In this document: piece by piece, positions 25,970 to 35,018 of the stretch
Numbering within the stretch: the stretch's first letter is position 1
Layout of the letters: every line of letters begins with the position of its first letter
Assembly: GCA_016716905.1 (NCBI GenBank)
Contig: JADJUS010000003.1
Span: forward strand, 124,001 to 188,000
Reading direction: 5' to 3'
DNA length: 64,000 nucleotides
Source of the DNA: Acidobacteriota bacterium
Lineage (GTDB): Bacteria > Acidobacteriota > Vicinamibacteria > Vicinamibacterales > SCN-69-37
Program-made: the position numbers and the translations under genes
The notes under the pieces: model-generated
What the model was told of the DNA's origin: nothing
What the model saw: only the letters and a program-made list of their open reading frames with translations
The model's database searches: none

Positions 25970-26883
25970 ACCGTGGCCCCCGCAGATTGCAGTGTCGTGA
26001 CGAAGATCTCTTCGAGCGAGAGCGACTCCGTTTCGATGGCTTCAGGCGAACCCGCCCTCAGGCGTGCGATCACATCGGCGGAGTTGCCGTTGACCACCAT
26101 TTCAACCTCACGACCCTGCCGCCGCAGCACGCGGGCACCGCCGAGATCCAGGGTGGTTGGGGGCACGGCAAACCGCACGTAGATCTTCTGATACCGCTCT
26201 CGTGCCGTGTCGGCGTCGAGCGTCAGCACCTCGCGCCCGTTGTCGATGATCGTGAACTCGTCGATCAGGCCTTCGAACTCCGAAATGAGGTGCGTGGAGA
26301 CGAACACCGTTCTGCGTCCCGGCGCGCCTTCCTGATACGCGCCGATCACGGTCTGGATGAACTCGCGGCGGACGATGGGATCGAGGCCCGATGTGGGTTC
26401 ATCCAGCACGAGCAGTTCAGGATCGGGGCAGATGGCGGTGATGAGGGCAAGTTGCGTGCGCTGCCCCTTGGACAGGTGGCTGGTCTTCTGCGACACGGGC
26501 AGCCGGAACCGATCCAGCAGCGCACTTTCCGTGTCGCGATTCCACTGCGGGCGGAAGGAGGCCACGTAGTCGAGCGTGTTGCGCACGGTCATCCACGGAT
26601 AGAAGCCGACCTGATCGGGCACATAGGCGATGCGCGACTTGACCGCCACTTCATTTGTCGCTGGGTCCAGCCCAAACACTGAGACTGTGCCGCTCGTGGG
26701 CTGCAGCAGGTTCAGCAAGCATTTGATCGTCGTCGTCTTGCCGGCGCCATTCCTGCCGAAGAAGCCGTAGCAGCGGCCCGGCTCCACGCGGAGGCTGAGG
26801 CCGTTGACGGCGTCGGTGCGTCCGTAGCGGCGCACCAGGTTGTTGATGGCGATGACCGGAGTGTCCTGTGGCATTGGCATCAT
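25966..26883 (-). CDS. ABC transporter ATP-binding protein
   Basis: A 305-residue ATPase: Walker A GRNGAGKTTT, a Q-loop region (RIAYVPDQVGFYPWMTVRN), the signature in LSKGQRTQLALITAI, Walker B LLVLDEPTSGLDP, and the switch histidine in VFVSTHLISEFEG. A C-terminal domain of about 90 residues follows. It belongs to the YtrB/EcsA/CcmA-like group that pairs with ABC-2 permeases, here the next gene, which is frameshifted. It starts inside the GntR regulator's stop (ATGA overlap), giving a regulator-ATPase-permease operon like ytr operons. The exported substrate is unknown; relatives answer cell-wall-active compounds. Confidence 0.92.
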   Translation of the reverse strand: MMPMPQDTPVIAINNLVRRYGRTDAVNGLSLRVEPGRCYGFFGRNGAGKTTTIKCLLNLLQPTSGTVSVFGLDPATNEVAVKSRIAYVPDQVGFYPWMTVRNTLDYVASFRPQWNRDTESALLDRFRLPVSQKTSHLSKGQRTQLALITAICPDPELLVLDEPTSGLDPIVRREFIQTVIGAYQEGAPGRRTVFVSTHLISEFEGLIDEFTIIDNGREVLTLDADTARERYQKIYVRFAVPPTTLDLGGARVLRRQGREVEMVVNGNSADVIARLRAGSPEAIETESLSLEEIFVTTLQSAGATV

Positions 26884-27293
26884 CCTTTGGCGGCATCCGT
26901 GGCGCGGGTTCGCCGTTTTTCAAACGCGTCGTACCGTTCATCGGCCAGGCGCACGAATTCGGTCTTGCCCACCTGCAGGTGGTGCGCCTGCACAACGGCC
27001 TGGTCCATGTCTTCAGTGACCAGTTTCATGCGGGCGTCTTTGCGCAGGGGAGAGCTGCCGGCGCTGATGAAACAGCCCTTGCCGGCGGCGGTGTCGATCA
27101 CGCCCTGGCGCTCCAACTCCGTGTAGGCCTTCGCCACCGTGTTGCGATTGACCCTCAGTTCCTCGGCGAGGGGGCGGATGGACGGCAACGTGTCGCCGGC
27201 CTGGGCGGCGCCCGAGGCCACCGCGGCCTTCACCTGGTCTACCACCTGCAGGTAGACCGGCTTGCCCGACTTGAAGTTGAGTTCGAATCGCAT
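26880..27293 (-). CDS. YtrA-type GntR-family transcriptional regulator
   Basis: A 137-residue repressor with the short YtrA plan: an N-terminal winged helix (PVYLQVVDQVKAAVASG, LPSIRPLAEELRVNRNTVAKAY, LERQGVIDTAAGKGCFI) followed by only about 60 helical residues for dimerisation. YtrA proteins repress their own ABC-transporter operon. The regulator heads the operon and overlaps the ATPase gene. The DNA just upstream contains a promoter with a 12-bp palindrome over its -10 box. There is no ribosome-binding site before the ATG, so the transcript leader is very short. Confidence 0.9.
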   Translation of the reverse strand: MRFELNFKSGKPVYLQVVDQVKAAVASGAAQAGDTLPSIRPLAEELRVNRNTVAKAYTELERQGVIDTAAGKGCFISAGSSPLRKDARMKLVTEDMDQAVVQAHHLQVGKTEFVRLADERYDAFEKRRTRATDAAKG

Positions 27294-27300
27294 TGCTTGC

Positions 27301-27338
27301 TGTCATATGACACTAGGACACTTGACTGCGGCTGTCAA
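27301..27338 (-). promoter_or_regulatory. Promoter and operator of the GntR/ABC operon
   Basis: On the minus strand TTGACA (27338 to 27333) and TAGTGT (27315 to 27310) are separated by 17 bases, a good sigma-70-like promoter. TGTCATATGACA (27301-27312) is a perfect 12-bp palindrome overlapping the -10 box and the start point. A second inverted pair, TTGAC/GTCAA, spans 27322-27338. The layout fits autorepression. Confidence 0.7.
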
Positions 27339-27379
27339 GTCCACCGCGCGCCGCGGGTCCACACCTCGCGGGGCGGTGA

Positions 27380-27385
27380 TACATT
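27380..27385 (+). promoter_or_regulatory. -10 box of the DUF2891-like gene
   Basis: TACATT sits exactly 6 bases before the GTG at 27392, and no Shine-Dalgarno is present. A leaderless start is likely. Confidence 0.45.
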
Positions 27386-27391
27386 TCCGCC

Positions 27392-28489
27392 GTGAGATTC
27401 ATCGCCTCGATTGCCTTTGTGTCTGGCGCCTTCGCCGTGTCGCCCGTGTTCAGCCAGGCGCCCGCCGCCACCCTTGACGCTGCGGCTGCCGGCCGCTTCG
27501 CGGCCCTGGCGCTCGAGTGCGTGCAGAAGGAGTATCCCAACAAAATCGCGCACGTCCTCAATTCGCCGGACGATGTGAAGGCGCCGCACGAATTGACGCC
27601 GGCCTTTTACGGTTGCTACGACTGGCATTCATCGGTGCACGGGCATTGGCTGCTCGCGCGCCTGGCCCGGACCTTCCCTGACGCGCCGTTTGCTGCCGGT
27701 GCAGTGGCGGCACTTCAGGTCAACATCACACCGGCCAGGATTACAGGCGAGGTGGCCTATCTGAAGGGCACCGGGCGAGAGTCCTTCGAGCGGCCCTATG
27801 GCCTCGCATGGCTATTGCAGCTGGCGGCCGAGCTGCGTGAGTGGCAGTCGCCGGAAGCCGCGCAGCTCGCGTCCGCGCTGCGTCCACTTGAGGCGGCGGT
27901 GATTGAACGCCTGAACGCCTGGTTGCCCAAGCTCGCGTATCCCATTCGAGAAGGTGAACACCCGCAGACGGCATTCTCGTTCGGGCTGATGCTGGACTAC
28001 GCACGCGCCCACGATCCCGCGCTGGCCAGCCTCGTTGCGGGGAAGGTGCGCGAGTTTCACCTGAACGACCGCGACTGCCCGATCACCTACGAGCCGTCGG
28101 GACAGGACTTTCTGTCGCCGTGCATCGCAGAGGCCGACTTGATGCGGCGTGTGCTGGCACCGCAGGAATTCGCCCGCTGGCTGACGGCGTTTCTTCCACG
28201 CATCCCGTCTTCAGAGTCGGGTGCATGGCTCTCTGTGGGCGTGGTGACCGACAAGACCGACGGCAAACTGGCGCACCTTGATGGTCTGAATCTCAGTCGC
28301 GCGTGGATGCTTGAGGGTATTGCGGCAGGGCTGCCCACCGGAGACGGGCGCCGCCGCGCACTGCTGGCCGCTGCCAGGACGCACGCATCAAGCGGACTTG
28401 CGGCGGTCACCGGCGAACACTACGCCGGCGGACATTGGCTCGGCAGCTTCGCCGCCTATCTCACGACTCGACGGGGGCTCGGGAAGTAG
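27392..28489 (+). CDS. DUF2891-like secreted protein
   Basis: A 365-residue exported protein: signal peptide (FIASIAFVSGAFAVSPVFSQ), then an all-helical domain with conserved segments of the DUF2891 family: PAFYGCYDWHSSVHGHWLLARL, RPYGLAWLLQLAAEL, PQTAFSFGLMLDYAR, EPSGQDFLSPCIAEADLMRRV, and the final EHYAGGHWLGSFAAYL. The fold looks like an alpha/alpha barrel as in glycan-active enzymes; no activity is established for the family. GTG 27392 is supported by the TACATT box 6 bases upstream. Its end overlaps the convergent RND transporter gene by 29 bases. Confidence 0.85.
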   Translation: MRFIASIAFVSGAFAVSPVFSQAPAATLDAAAAGRFAALALECVQKEYPNKIAHVLNSPDDVKAPHELTPAFYGCYDWHSSVHGHWLLARLARTFPDAPFAAGAVAALQVNITPARITGEVAYLKGTGRESFERPYGLAWLLQLAAELREWQSPEAAQLASALRPLEAAVIERLNAWLPKLAYPIREGEHPQTAFSFGLMLDYARAHDPALASLVAGKVREFHLNDRDCPITYEPSGQDFLSPCIAEADLMRRVLAPQEFARWLTAFLPRIPSSESGAWLSVGVVTDKTDGKLAHLDGLNLSRAWMLEGIAAGLPTGDGRRRALLAAARTHASSGLAAVTGEHYAGGHWLGSFAAYLTTRRGLGK

Positions 28490-31400
28490 CGCGGACCCGA
28501 ACGCGCGAGCGAAGATCATCGATGAGCGAGTAGGCGACCGGCGTCACCAGCAGCGTCAGCAGCAACGAAAGCGTCTGGCCGCCGATGACGACCACGGCGA
28601 TGCTACGGCGTTCTTCAGCGCCCGGGCCGTTGCCGAGCGCCAGCGGCAACATGCCACCCACCAGCGCCAGCGTCGTCATCAGGATGGGCCGGAGACGGTC
28701 GCGGTTGGCGCGCATGATGGCGTCGAAGCGCTCAAGGCCCTGCGCGCGAAGGTTGTTCATGTGATCGATCTGCAGGATGGCGTTTTTCTTGACCACGCCA
28801 AACAACACGAGCAGGCCAAGGGCCGAATACAGATTCAGCGTCTGTCCGGTCATCCACAACGACAACAGCGCAAATGGAACCGCCACCGGCAGCGAAAGCA
28901 AAATGGTGAACGGGTGCACCACGCTCTCGAACTGCGCCGCCAGGATCATGTACATGAAGATGACCGACAGCATGAACGCCCAGAGAAACTCGGTGAATGT
29001 ACGTTCGAGTTCACGGGCCCGGCCGGCCACTGCCACGCTGTAGGCCGCCGGCATACCCAGGCCGATAGCCGCCTGACGCAGAGCCTCCATCCGGTCGGCC
29101 TGCGCGAAGCCCGGCGCCACGCCCGCGCGGAGGTTCGCTTGGCGCTGGCGGTTGCTGCGGTCGATGCGCGACGGGCTCTCGGCTTCGACAATCTGCACCA
29201 GGTTGTCGAGTCGCACCAGGTCGCCGCTGCGTCCGGGCACGAGCAGATGGCCCAGCGTCTGCGGGTCGTTCCGGTCGCGCTCGGCCAGGCGCAACTGGAC
29301 GTCGTAGTCGTCGTTCACCTTCGCATCCCGGAATCGTGTGACCTCGGCGTCGCCGCCCACCATCACGCGAAGTGCCGTGGCAATGTCCTGCGTCTCCACC
29401 TGGAGGTCGGCCGCCCGCGCGCGGTCGATTCGCACCTGAAGCTCAGGCTTGTTGAGCTTGAGCGTGGTGTCGGCGTCCACGATCCCGAGCGCTTCCGACA
29501 TGTCGCGCAACTTTTCCGTGTAGTCGGCCAGCGGCTGCAGTTCAGGTCCGCGCACCGCCAGGTCCAGTTCCGTGCGACCACCACCCAGATTGATGGACTG
29601 CACGTTGCGCACGGAGCTTCGAAGGTCCGTGAACTTCCGCAGCCGGCCGCGCACCGACCGCATGACCTCGCCCTGCGAGGCGTTCCCTCTGAACGCCGCT
29701 GCCGGGTCGAGGCTGACAATCCCTTTCAGGAGCCGCATCCAGTTGAAGGCACGCTCGTGGTGTGCCGCCAGCTTCACGTACAGCTGTCCCTGATTGACTC
29801 CACCAAGGAATCCGCCGCCGGCAGTGGCCAGGACGACGCGCACGTGGGGCAGGGATCGCACTTCGCTTTCAACGGCCAGCATGGCTTCGTTCATCGCGCC
29901 GAGGCTGGTGCCTTCCGGCGCCGTAATGCCCACCTCAAACTCGCCCTCGTCCACGCCGGTCGGCACAAACTCCTGCAGCACACGGCCGTAGATCGGGACG
30001 ACGCTGACAATCACGAGCAGCGCGGCGCCTGCGAGCACCAGCCGGTGATGCATCGCCCAATTGAGTACGCGTGTGTAGAACCGGTCGATCACGGCATAAA
30101 ACCCATCGCGTGACGTGCCATGCCCAGGGCGCCGGTTGCGAAACAGCCTGGCGCTCATCATCGGCGTCAGGGTGAACGACACCAGCAGGCTCACCAGGAT
30201 GGCCACGGCCGCGGTAATGCCGAACTGGTACAGGAAACGCCCGGCGATGCTCGACATGAACGAGACCGGCACGAAAATGACCACCAGGCTGAGTGTGGTG
30301 GCCAGCACCGGCAGGGCAATTTCCGCCGTGGCTGCCCGAGCCGCCTCGAACGACCCCATGCCCTTCTCTTCGACAAACCTGAAGATGTTCTCGAGCACCA
30401 CAATGGCGTCGTCAATGACGATGCCGACCATGAGCACCAGGGCAAGCATGGTGACGCTGTTGAGCGTGAAGCCGAGTGCGGCCATCATGCCAAACGTCGA
30501 AATCACCGACGCGGGAATGGCAATGCCGGCGATGAGCGTGGCGCGCCAGTCGCGCATGAACAGAAACACCACCAGGCACGCAAGGATGCTGCCCATCAGC
30601 AGGTGGACATTGATCTCGCTCAGCGCAGCGTGAATGTACAGGGACTGGTCGCGAATGATCTCGACCTTCACATCCGCCGGCAACTGCGGGCGGGCGGTGT
30701 TGAGGTTGGTCTTCACGCTGTCGATGACCGCCACGGTATTGGCGCCCGACTGGCGCCGGACTTCAAGCGTGACGGTTGGCACACCGTCGAGCCGCGCGAT
30801 TGACCGCTGCTCCTTGGTGCCGTCCTCGGCATAGCCGATGTCCCGGATGCGGATCGGGGCGCCCTGGCGGCTGGCGATGACGAGATTGTCGAAGTCGCGC
30901 GGATCCACCACGCGTCCCATGGTGCGCAGCGTCTGTTCCCGCGTGGTGCCGGTGACGTTGCCGCCCGGCAGGTCCGCATTCTGGCGCGCGAGCGTGTCGC
31001 GTACGGCCGTGATCGGCAGCTGGTACGCCGCCAGGCGGCCGGCGTCCACCCACACATTGATCGCGCGTTCGAGTCCGCCGACGATCTCGACGCCGCCGAC
31101 GCCGTCGGCGCGCTCAAGGAATGGGCGGAGCACCTTGTCGGCCAGTTCCGTGAGCTCGCGCAACGGACGGTCGGCCGAGAGCGCGATGCTGATCACCGGC
31201 GAGGAGTCGTTGTCTGACTTGGCGACGACCGGTGCGCGCGCGTCGCGCGGCAGCTGCGCCACGACAGACGCCACGCGATCGCGCACGTCCTGGGTGGCCG
31301 TGTCGATGTCGCGCTCCAGCTTGAACGTGGCGATGACGATGGAAGAACCAGGGCCCGACACCGACCGCAGTTCGTCCAGGCCTTCGACCCGGTTGACGGC

Positions 31401-31610
31401 TTCTTCCAGGGGCTGAGAGACCAGGACCTCAATCTCTTCAGGCGACGCGCCCGGCAGCGTCGTGCGCACGAAGACCTGCGGCAGGTCCACGGCCGGGAAG
31501 CGATCGACGCCGAGCGAGCCGTACGTGGCGGCGCCCACCACCACGAGGCACAACACCAGCATCGAGGCGAAGACGGGGCGCTTGATGCAGATCGCGGCGA
31601 GAGACTTCAC
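28461..31610 (-). CDS. RND efflux transporter, inner-membrane subunit (AcrB/HAE1-like)
   Basis: A 1049-residue proton-driven pump. The usual duplicated plan is visible: a first helix (CIKRPVFASMLVLCLVVV), porter domain (FVRTTLPGASPEEIEVLVSQPLEEAVN), helices 2-6 with the proton-relay aspartates in LMVGIVIDDAIVVLENI, a hydrophilic second loop, and C-terminal helices with ALGLLVLFGVVKKNAILQID. The length is normal for the family. It is overlapped by the adaptor gene (ATGA), forming an adaptor-pump operon. No outer-membrane TolC-like gene follows; the partner must be elsewhere. Substrates cannot be inferred. The stop lies inside the end of the convergent DUF2891-like gene. Confidence 0.95.
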   Translation of the reverse strand: MKSLAAICIKRPVFASMLVLCLVVVGAATYGSLGVDRFPAVDLPQVFVRTTLPGASPEEIEVLVSQPLEEAVNRVEGLDELRSVSGPGSSIVIATFKLERDIDTATQDVRDRVASVVAQLPRDARAPVVAKSDNDSSPVISIALSADRPLRELTELADKVLRPFLERADGVGGVEIVGGLERAINVWVDAGRLAAYQLPITAVRDTLARQNADLPGGNVTGTTREQTLRTMGRVVDPRDFDNLVIASRQGAPIRIRDIGYAEDGTKEQRSIARLDGVPTVTLEVRRQSGANTVAVIDSVKTNLNTARPQLPADVKVEIIRDQSLYIHAALSEINVHLLMGSILACLVVFLFMRDWRATLIAGIAIPASVISTFGMMAALGFTLNSVTMLALVLMVGIVIDDAIVVLENIFRFVEEKGMGSFEAARAATAEIALPVLATTLSLVVIFVPVSFMSSIAGRFLYQFGITAAVAILVSLLVSFTLTPMMSARLFRNRRPGHGTSRDGFYAVIDRFYTRVLNWAMHHRLVLAGAALLVIVSVVPIYGRVLQEFVPTGVDEGEFEVGITAPEGTSLGAMNEAMLAVESEVRSLPHVRVVLATAGGGFLGGVNQGQLYVKLAAHHERAFNWMRLLKGIVSLDPAAAFRGNASQGEVMRSVRGRLRKFTDLRSSVRNVQSINLGGGRTELDLAVRGPELQPLADYTEKLRDMSEALGIVDADTTLKLNKPELQVRIDRARAADLQVETQDIATALRVMVGGDAEVTRFRDAKVNDDYDVQLRLAERDRNDPQTLGHLLVPGRSGDLVRLDNLVQIVEAESPSRIDRSNRQRQANLRAGVAPGFAQADRMEALRQAAIGLGMPAAYSVAVAGRARELERTFTEFLWAFMLSVIFMYMILAAQFESVVHPFTILLSLPVAVPFALLSLWMTGQTLNLYSALGLLVLFGVVKKNAILQIDHMNNLRAQGLERFDAIMRANRDRLRPILMTTLALVGGMLPLALGNGPGAEERRSIAVVVIGGQTLSLLLTLLVTPVAYSLIDDLRSRVRVRATSRAPVES

Positions 31611-32821
31611 GGGCGGCCTCCCGACGTGCTGACGGTGACGGCATCACCGGCGACGAGATTGCCGGGCGACACCACCACACGATCGCCGGCTGTAACGCCT
31701 GTCAGAATCTCGACGCGATCCGCCTCACGCCGGCCGACGGTGATTCGGCGCTCTGCGGCTTTGCCGTCGGCGACCACAAACACCTTGTCCACGCCGGCAA
31801 AACTCACCACCGCCGAGGCCGGCACCAGCAGTGCCGTGCCGACCGAATCCGTCACCACCTCGGCATTGGCGAACGCACCGGGCCTGAGCTGTCCCGACGG
31901 GTTGGCGACTTCTGCTTCGATGCTGAGCGTGCGACTGGCTTCTTCAATGGCCGGACTGATGCGCGCCACGCGGCCAATGTGTACGACGCTGTCGCCCTCA
32001 AGGGTGACGCGCACCGCCTGACCCAACCGCACCGCGGCCGACTCACGCTCGGAGATCGACAGCCGCAATCGCAGCGGATTGATTTTGACTATGGTCACCA
32101 CGGGTGCGCCGGCCGCCAGGTACTGCCCGGGCGTGGCATGGCGTTCGCGCACGCTGCCGGCAAACGGCGCCCGGAGCCTGGAATCGGTCACGGCCTGTTT
32201 GGCGAGCTCAAGTTCGGTGCGCCGCTGCACCAGCAGCGCCTGCCGGTTGTGCACCTCTTCGATTGAATCCTGGTATCGCCCCTCAGCCACGCGCAAGTTC
32301 GCCTGCGCGGCGTCAAGGTCGGCCTGGCTCCCGATACCGTCCTTCGCAAAGGAGGCGGCGCGGTCGCGCACCAGTCTCGCCTGATCGAGGACTGCACGCG
32401 CCTGGCGGACAACCGAGGTCTGCTCAATGTCGATGCGCTCCTCGGCGCCGTCGGCCGGCAGCCCGAGTCGCGCGCGCGCCTGCTGCAGCGCCGCGTCTGC
32501 CTGAGTGACCCTGAGCTGGAAATCCGTTGACGCGAGGCTCGCCAGCGTCTGGCCGGACTCCACCGACGTGCCCAGGTCGACGTCGAGTTGCTCAAGGCGG
32601 CCGGTGACCTTGAAGGCCATCGTCACCTGATCTTCAGCCGCGAGCGTGCCTGTGACGGCGATCGCGCGTTCGATGCGGGCCTCGATGGCCGGTGTGACTT
32701 GCACGGCACGGGGCGTGGCGTTCCCGCGTCCCGCACCACCCGCCGCTGCCGGAGCGCTGGTCCCGCTGCCGCCGCAGGATGTGACCAGGATCGCGCTTGC
32801 ACAAAGGAACGTTCGGAGCAT
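31607..32821 (-). CDS. RND efflux periplasmic adaptor (membrane fusion protein), lipoprotein
   Basis: A 404-residue adaptor. The N-terminus carries a lipobox (AILVTSC, cysteine 16), so it is probably lipid-anchored. Then come the first beta-barrel and lipoyl half (DQVTMAFKVTGRLEQLDVDLG), a long alpha-hairpin (LQVTQADAALQQARARLGL region), the second lipoyl half (DSRLRAPFAGSVRERHATPGQYL), beta-barrel domains and a membrane-proximal domain (FVVADGKAAERRITVGRREAD). It links the RND pump to an outer-membrane channel. It shares a 4-base overlap with the pump gene. The promoter TAGAAT ends 5 bases before the ATG. Confidence 0.93.
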   Translation of the reverse strand: MLRTFLCASAILVTSCGGSGTSAPAAAGGAGRGNATPRAVQVTPAIEARIERAIAVTGTLAAEDQVTMAFKVTGRLEQLDVDLGTSVESGQTLASLASTDFQLRVTQADAALQQARARLGLPADGAEERIDIEQTSVVRQARAVLDQARLVRDRAASFAKDGIGSQADLDAAQANLRVAEGRYQDSIEEVHNRQALLVQRRTELELAKQAVTDSRLRAPFAGSVRERHATPGQYLAAGAPVVTIVKINPLRLRLSISERESAAVRLGQAVRVTLEGDSVVHIGRVARISPAIEEASRTLSIEAEVANPSGQLRPGAFANAEVVTDSVGTALLVPASAVVSFAGVDKVFVVADGKAAERRITVGRREADRVEILTGVTAGDRVVVSPGNLVAGDAVTVSTSGGRP

Positions 32822-32826
32822 GGGAC

Positions 32827-32832
32827 ATTCTA
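32827..32832 (-). promoter_or_regulatory. -10 box of the RND operon
   Basis: On the minus strand TAGAAT is followed by GTCCC and then ATG. This implies a leaderless transcript for the adaptor-pump operon. Confidence 0.45.
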
Positions 32833-32845
32833 GCGGGTGGAGACG

Positions 32846-34714
32846 TTATTTCACGCCGTGCAGGTGGCGAAGCACGTCGCCAGACAGGCTGAACCGGCGG
32901 CCTGACTTCTTCCAGAAGTGCGCGAGCGGGCCGCGCATCGCTGCGTGTTGGCGCGCCTGGCGCGAGTCGCTGCCAAACCGTTTGTAGATCGCGTAACGCA
33001 CCTGACCCTCGGGGTCGATGACCACCGTGGCGCCGCCGTTCATGTCGAAGAGGTCGCCTTTGTGCTGCACGGTGCACGACTGTGTGACCTCGCCAACCAG
33101 ATCAAAGACCACGCGCCCGTCCGGCGCCGCGCGCCTGGCCACCCGGATCGACTGCACCATCGGGGGGGAGGCCTGGGTCACACCCTTCGGCAACTTCGCG
33201 CCCGGGGCCACCAACTGGAACACGCCGGCGTGCGCCGGGTCGGTCAGGCAGCGGCCCAGGACGTTGGCTTGTCGAGTGAGTTCTCTGGCGTTGGCCGGCT
33301 GGCCGGGGTCGCCATCAAAACGCAGGTTCCTGAACGCAAGGCCCGGGATTCGGACGGCTTTTGCCGGGGGCTGCCAGCGGACGGCGTCCTCGGTCATGAA
33401 CTGCACATGATCGGGAAAGATCCGCCGGCGTCGAAACGAACGCATCAGGGCCTCACGGAATCCCCACTTGTCGGTGCGCTCGAGGTCGCCGTCAGCCGTG
33501 ATCAACGCGCGCAGGTACTCGCCCAGTTCCATGTCAGCGGGCGGACAGTAGTCGATGGCGCGGATGCAGATCGAGAGGAACTGTCCTGCCACGTCACTCG
33601 CTTCGGAGGCGAGCGCTTTCACCAACGGCTCACTGAGCGGCATCACCCCAAACGCGCGCGGCTCGAGGCCGGCGATGCGGAAGTACCGGTCGGTCTTCCT
33701 GCGCACCACGGTCATGAACGCCTCGAAGACCGCCGACACCAGTACCGACCCCAGCAAGTGTGGTTCGAGTGTGGGGTCGTAGCAGATGGGACCTCCGGCC
33801 GTGCCCGGCGGGATGTCCGAGTCGAACGCCGCGATGCCGGCCACGTCGATGCCTGACCGAAGCGCGGTTTCCTTTCCCGAGTTGTTCCTCGTGTACCCGA
33901 ATTCGCGCGCCAAGTCGGTCAAGAGCGACAGCCGGCTCGAGTTGACGTGCGCCTCACGGATGGCCTGTTCCACCACCTCGGTGTAGCTGAAGTGCAGGAA
34001 CAAGGCGACGAGGTCGGCGAAGCCTTCGTGAAACGCGGCAACATCCACGTTCGTGGGCAGGAGGAACGACGCGCGCAAGCCGTCGAGCAACGCGTGTGTG
34101 GTTTCGTGGGCGATGATGTCGTGGCTGAGCGCCGTGCAGATCAGTCCCTTGGGCACGGTGAACCCTGCCGGCGTGGCGCCGGCCTTGAAGAACCCGAACG
34201 ACAGGTCGCCGCCTTCGCGGCTGTACCCTGCGTTCCTGCCGCGAAATCCAAACGGCCGCACGATCAAGCGATGTGGCCCGCTCGCCGGCGCATCCGTGGC
34301 CCAGCCGATGTCGCGCCCAAGCGCCCGCTTGAATTCCGCGTAGGTCAGGCTGCACACCGCGTAGGCCATCTGCAGATGCACACGGCCATTCGACGGGGAC
34401 GGCGTGAGCCCACTCGACAGCAGGATGAGCGCGTCGTCGAGGTCGAGCGGTTCGGCCTTGAGCGGTGCGGGCACGTTGTCGCACCTGACGTCGAAGAGGG
34501 CGCCCACCGGCCCGGGCGCCAGCTTCTCGTACGGCACCTTCACCGTGGCGACGCCGCCCACACGGTCAGACACCGACGGATCGAGCGTGAACACCCGCAG
34601 CGGCCGCACCTGCGGCTCTCCCGCCGCGCGCCGGTATGGCCGCATCGCGGCCTGCCGCGCCACCCGGTCGCTGACTTCAAACGCCGCGACAGGGGGCGCT
34701 GTCTGTTTCGCCAT
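32846..34714 (-). CDS. Large gluzincin-type zinc metallopeptidase without signal peptide
   Basis: A 622-residue protein starting at ATG 34714 (MAKQTAPPVAAFEV). The catalytic region is LSHDIIAHETTHALLDGL (HETTH, residues 203-207) and AAFHEGFADLVALFL, where E230 is placed like the third zinc ligand of thermolysin-type enzymes. About 200 residues precede the site and 390 follow; the C-terminal part (GEVTQSCTVQHKGDLFDMNGG) is not assigned. No signal peptide is visible, unusual for a degradative protease. It is preceded by a 97-residue gene with a 1-base overlap (TAATG). The substrate is unknown. It may act in the cytoplasm or leave by a non-Sec route. Confidence 0.78.
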   Translation of the reverse strand: MAKQTAPPVAAFEVSDRVARQAAMRPYRRAAGEPQVRPLRVFTLDPSVSDRVGGVATVKVPYEKLAPGPVGALFDVRCDNVPAPLKAEPLDLDDALILLSSGLTPSPSNGRVHLQMAYAVCSLTYAEFKRALGRDIGWATDAPASGPHRLIVRPFGFRGRNAGYSREGGDLSFGFFKAGATPAGFTVPKGLICTALSHDIIAHETTHALLDGLRASFLLPTNVDVAAFHEGFADLVALFLHFSYTEVVEQAIREAHVNSSRLSLLTDLAREFGYTRNNSGKETALRSGIDVAGIAAFDSDIPPGTAGGPICYDPTLEPHLLGSVLVSAVFEAFMTVVRRKTDRYFRIAGLEPRAFGVMPLSEPLVKALASEASDVAGQFLSICIRAIDYCPPADMELGEYLRALITADGDLERTDKWGFREALMRSFRRRRIFPDHVQFMTEDAVRWQPPAKAVRIPGLAFRNLRFDGDPGQPANARELTRQANVLGRCLTDPAHAGVFQLVAPGAKLPKGVTQASPPMVQSIRVARRAAPDGRVVFDLVGEVTQSCTVQHKGDLFDMNGGATVVIDPEGQVRYAIYKRFGSDSRQARQHAAMRGPLAHFWKKSGRRFSLSGDVLRHLHGVK

Positions 34715-35007
34715 TAGTCTCGCCTCACGATCACCTGCGCCGGAGTTCGCTCCACGATCCGGTAGAGCACGGCCCCGTCTTTGTCCTCCACAACGATGCC
34801 GCGCGGCGTGTCGGACCATGTGGCCTCGTGGGCCATCGATCGATCGTCGGGCGCACCGCGGAACACCAGGGCCGATCCGTCGCGGTGGAGTTCAAACGCC
34901 TCGCGCGGCCGCCGCGACAAGGGAAACGTGGCTGTCGCCGGGCGATACACTTCGCCCTCTGCCTGATCGTCCTCGAAGGCATGCACCCAGCGGATACCGT
35001 GGATCAC
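34714..35007 (-). CDS. Small protein coupled to the metallopeptidase gene
   Basis: A 97-residue protein with no recognised family. It is soluble and charged, with strand-like segments (IRWVHAFEDDQAEGEVYRPA, EAFELHRDGSALVFRGAP, GIVVEDKDGAVLYRIVER). It starts with GTG 11 bases after the M43 peptidase stop and ends overlapping the ATG of the large peptidase by one base. Lying between two metalloprotease genes, it might be an inhibitor, immunity-type or chaperone protein; this is position-based inference. Confidence 0.6.
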   Translation of the reverse strand: MIHGIRWVHAFEDDQAEGEVYRPATATFPLSRRPREAFELHRDGSALVFRGAPDDRSMAHEATWSDTPRGIVVEDKDGAVLYRIVERTPAQVIVRRD

Positions 35008-35018
35008 GCGAGCCCTGT

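Noticed and set aside
28311..30113. 600-codon open frame antisense to the RND pump
   Set aside because: The RND pump carries full family motifs across this span; the opposite frame has none.
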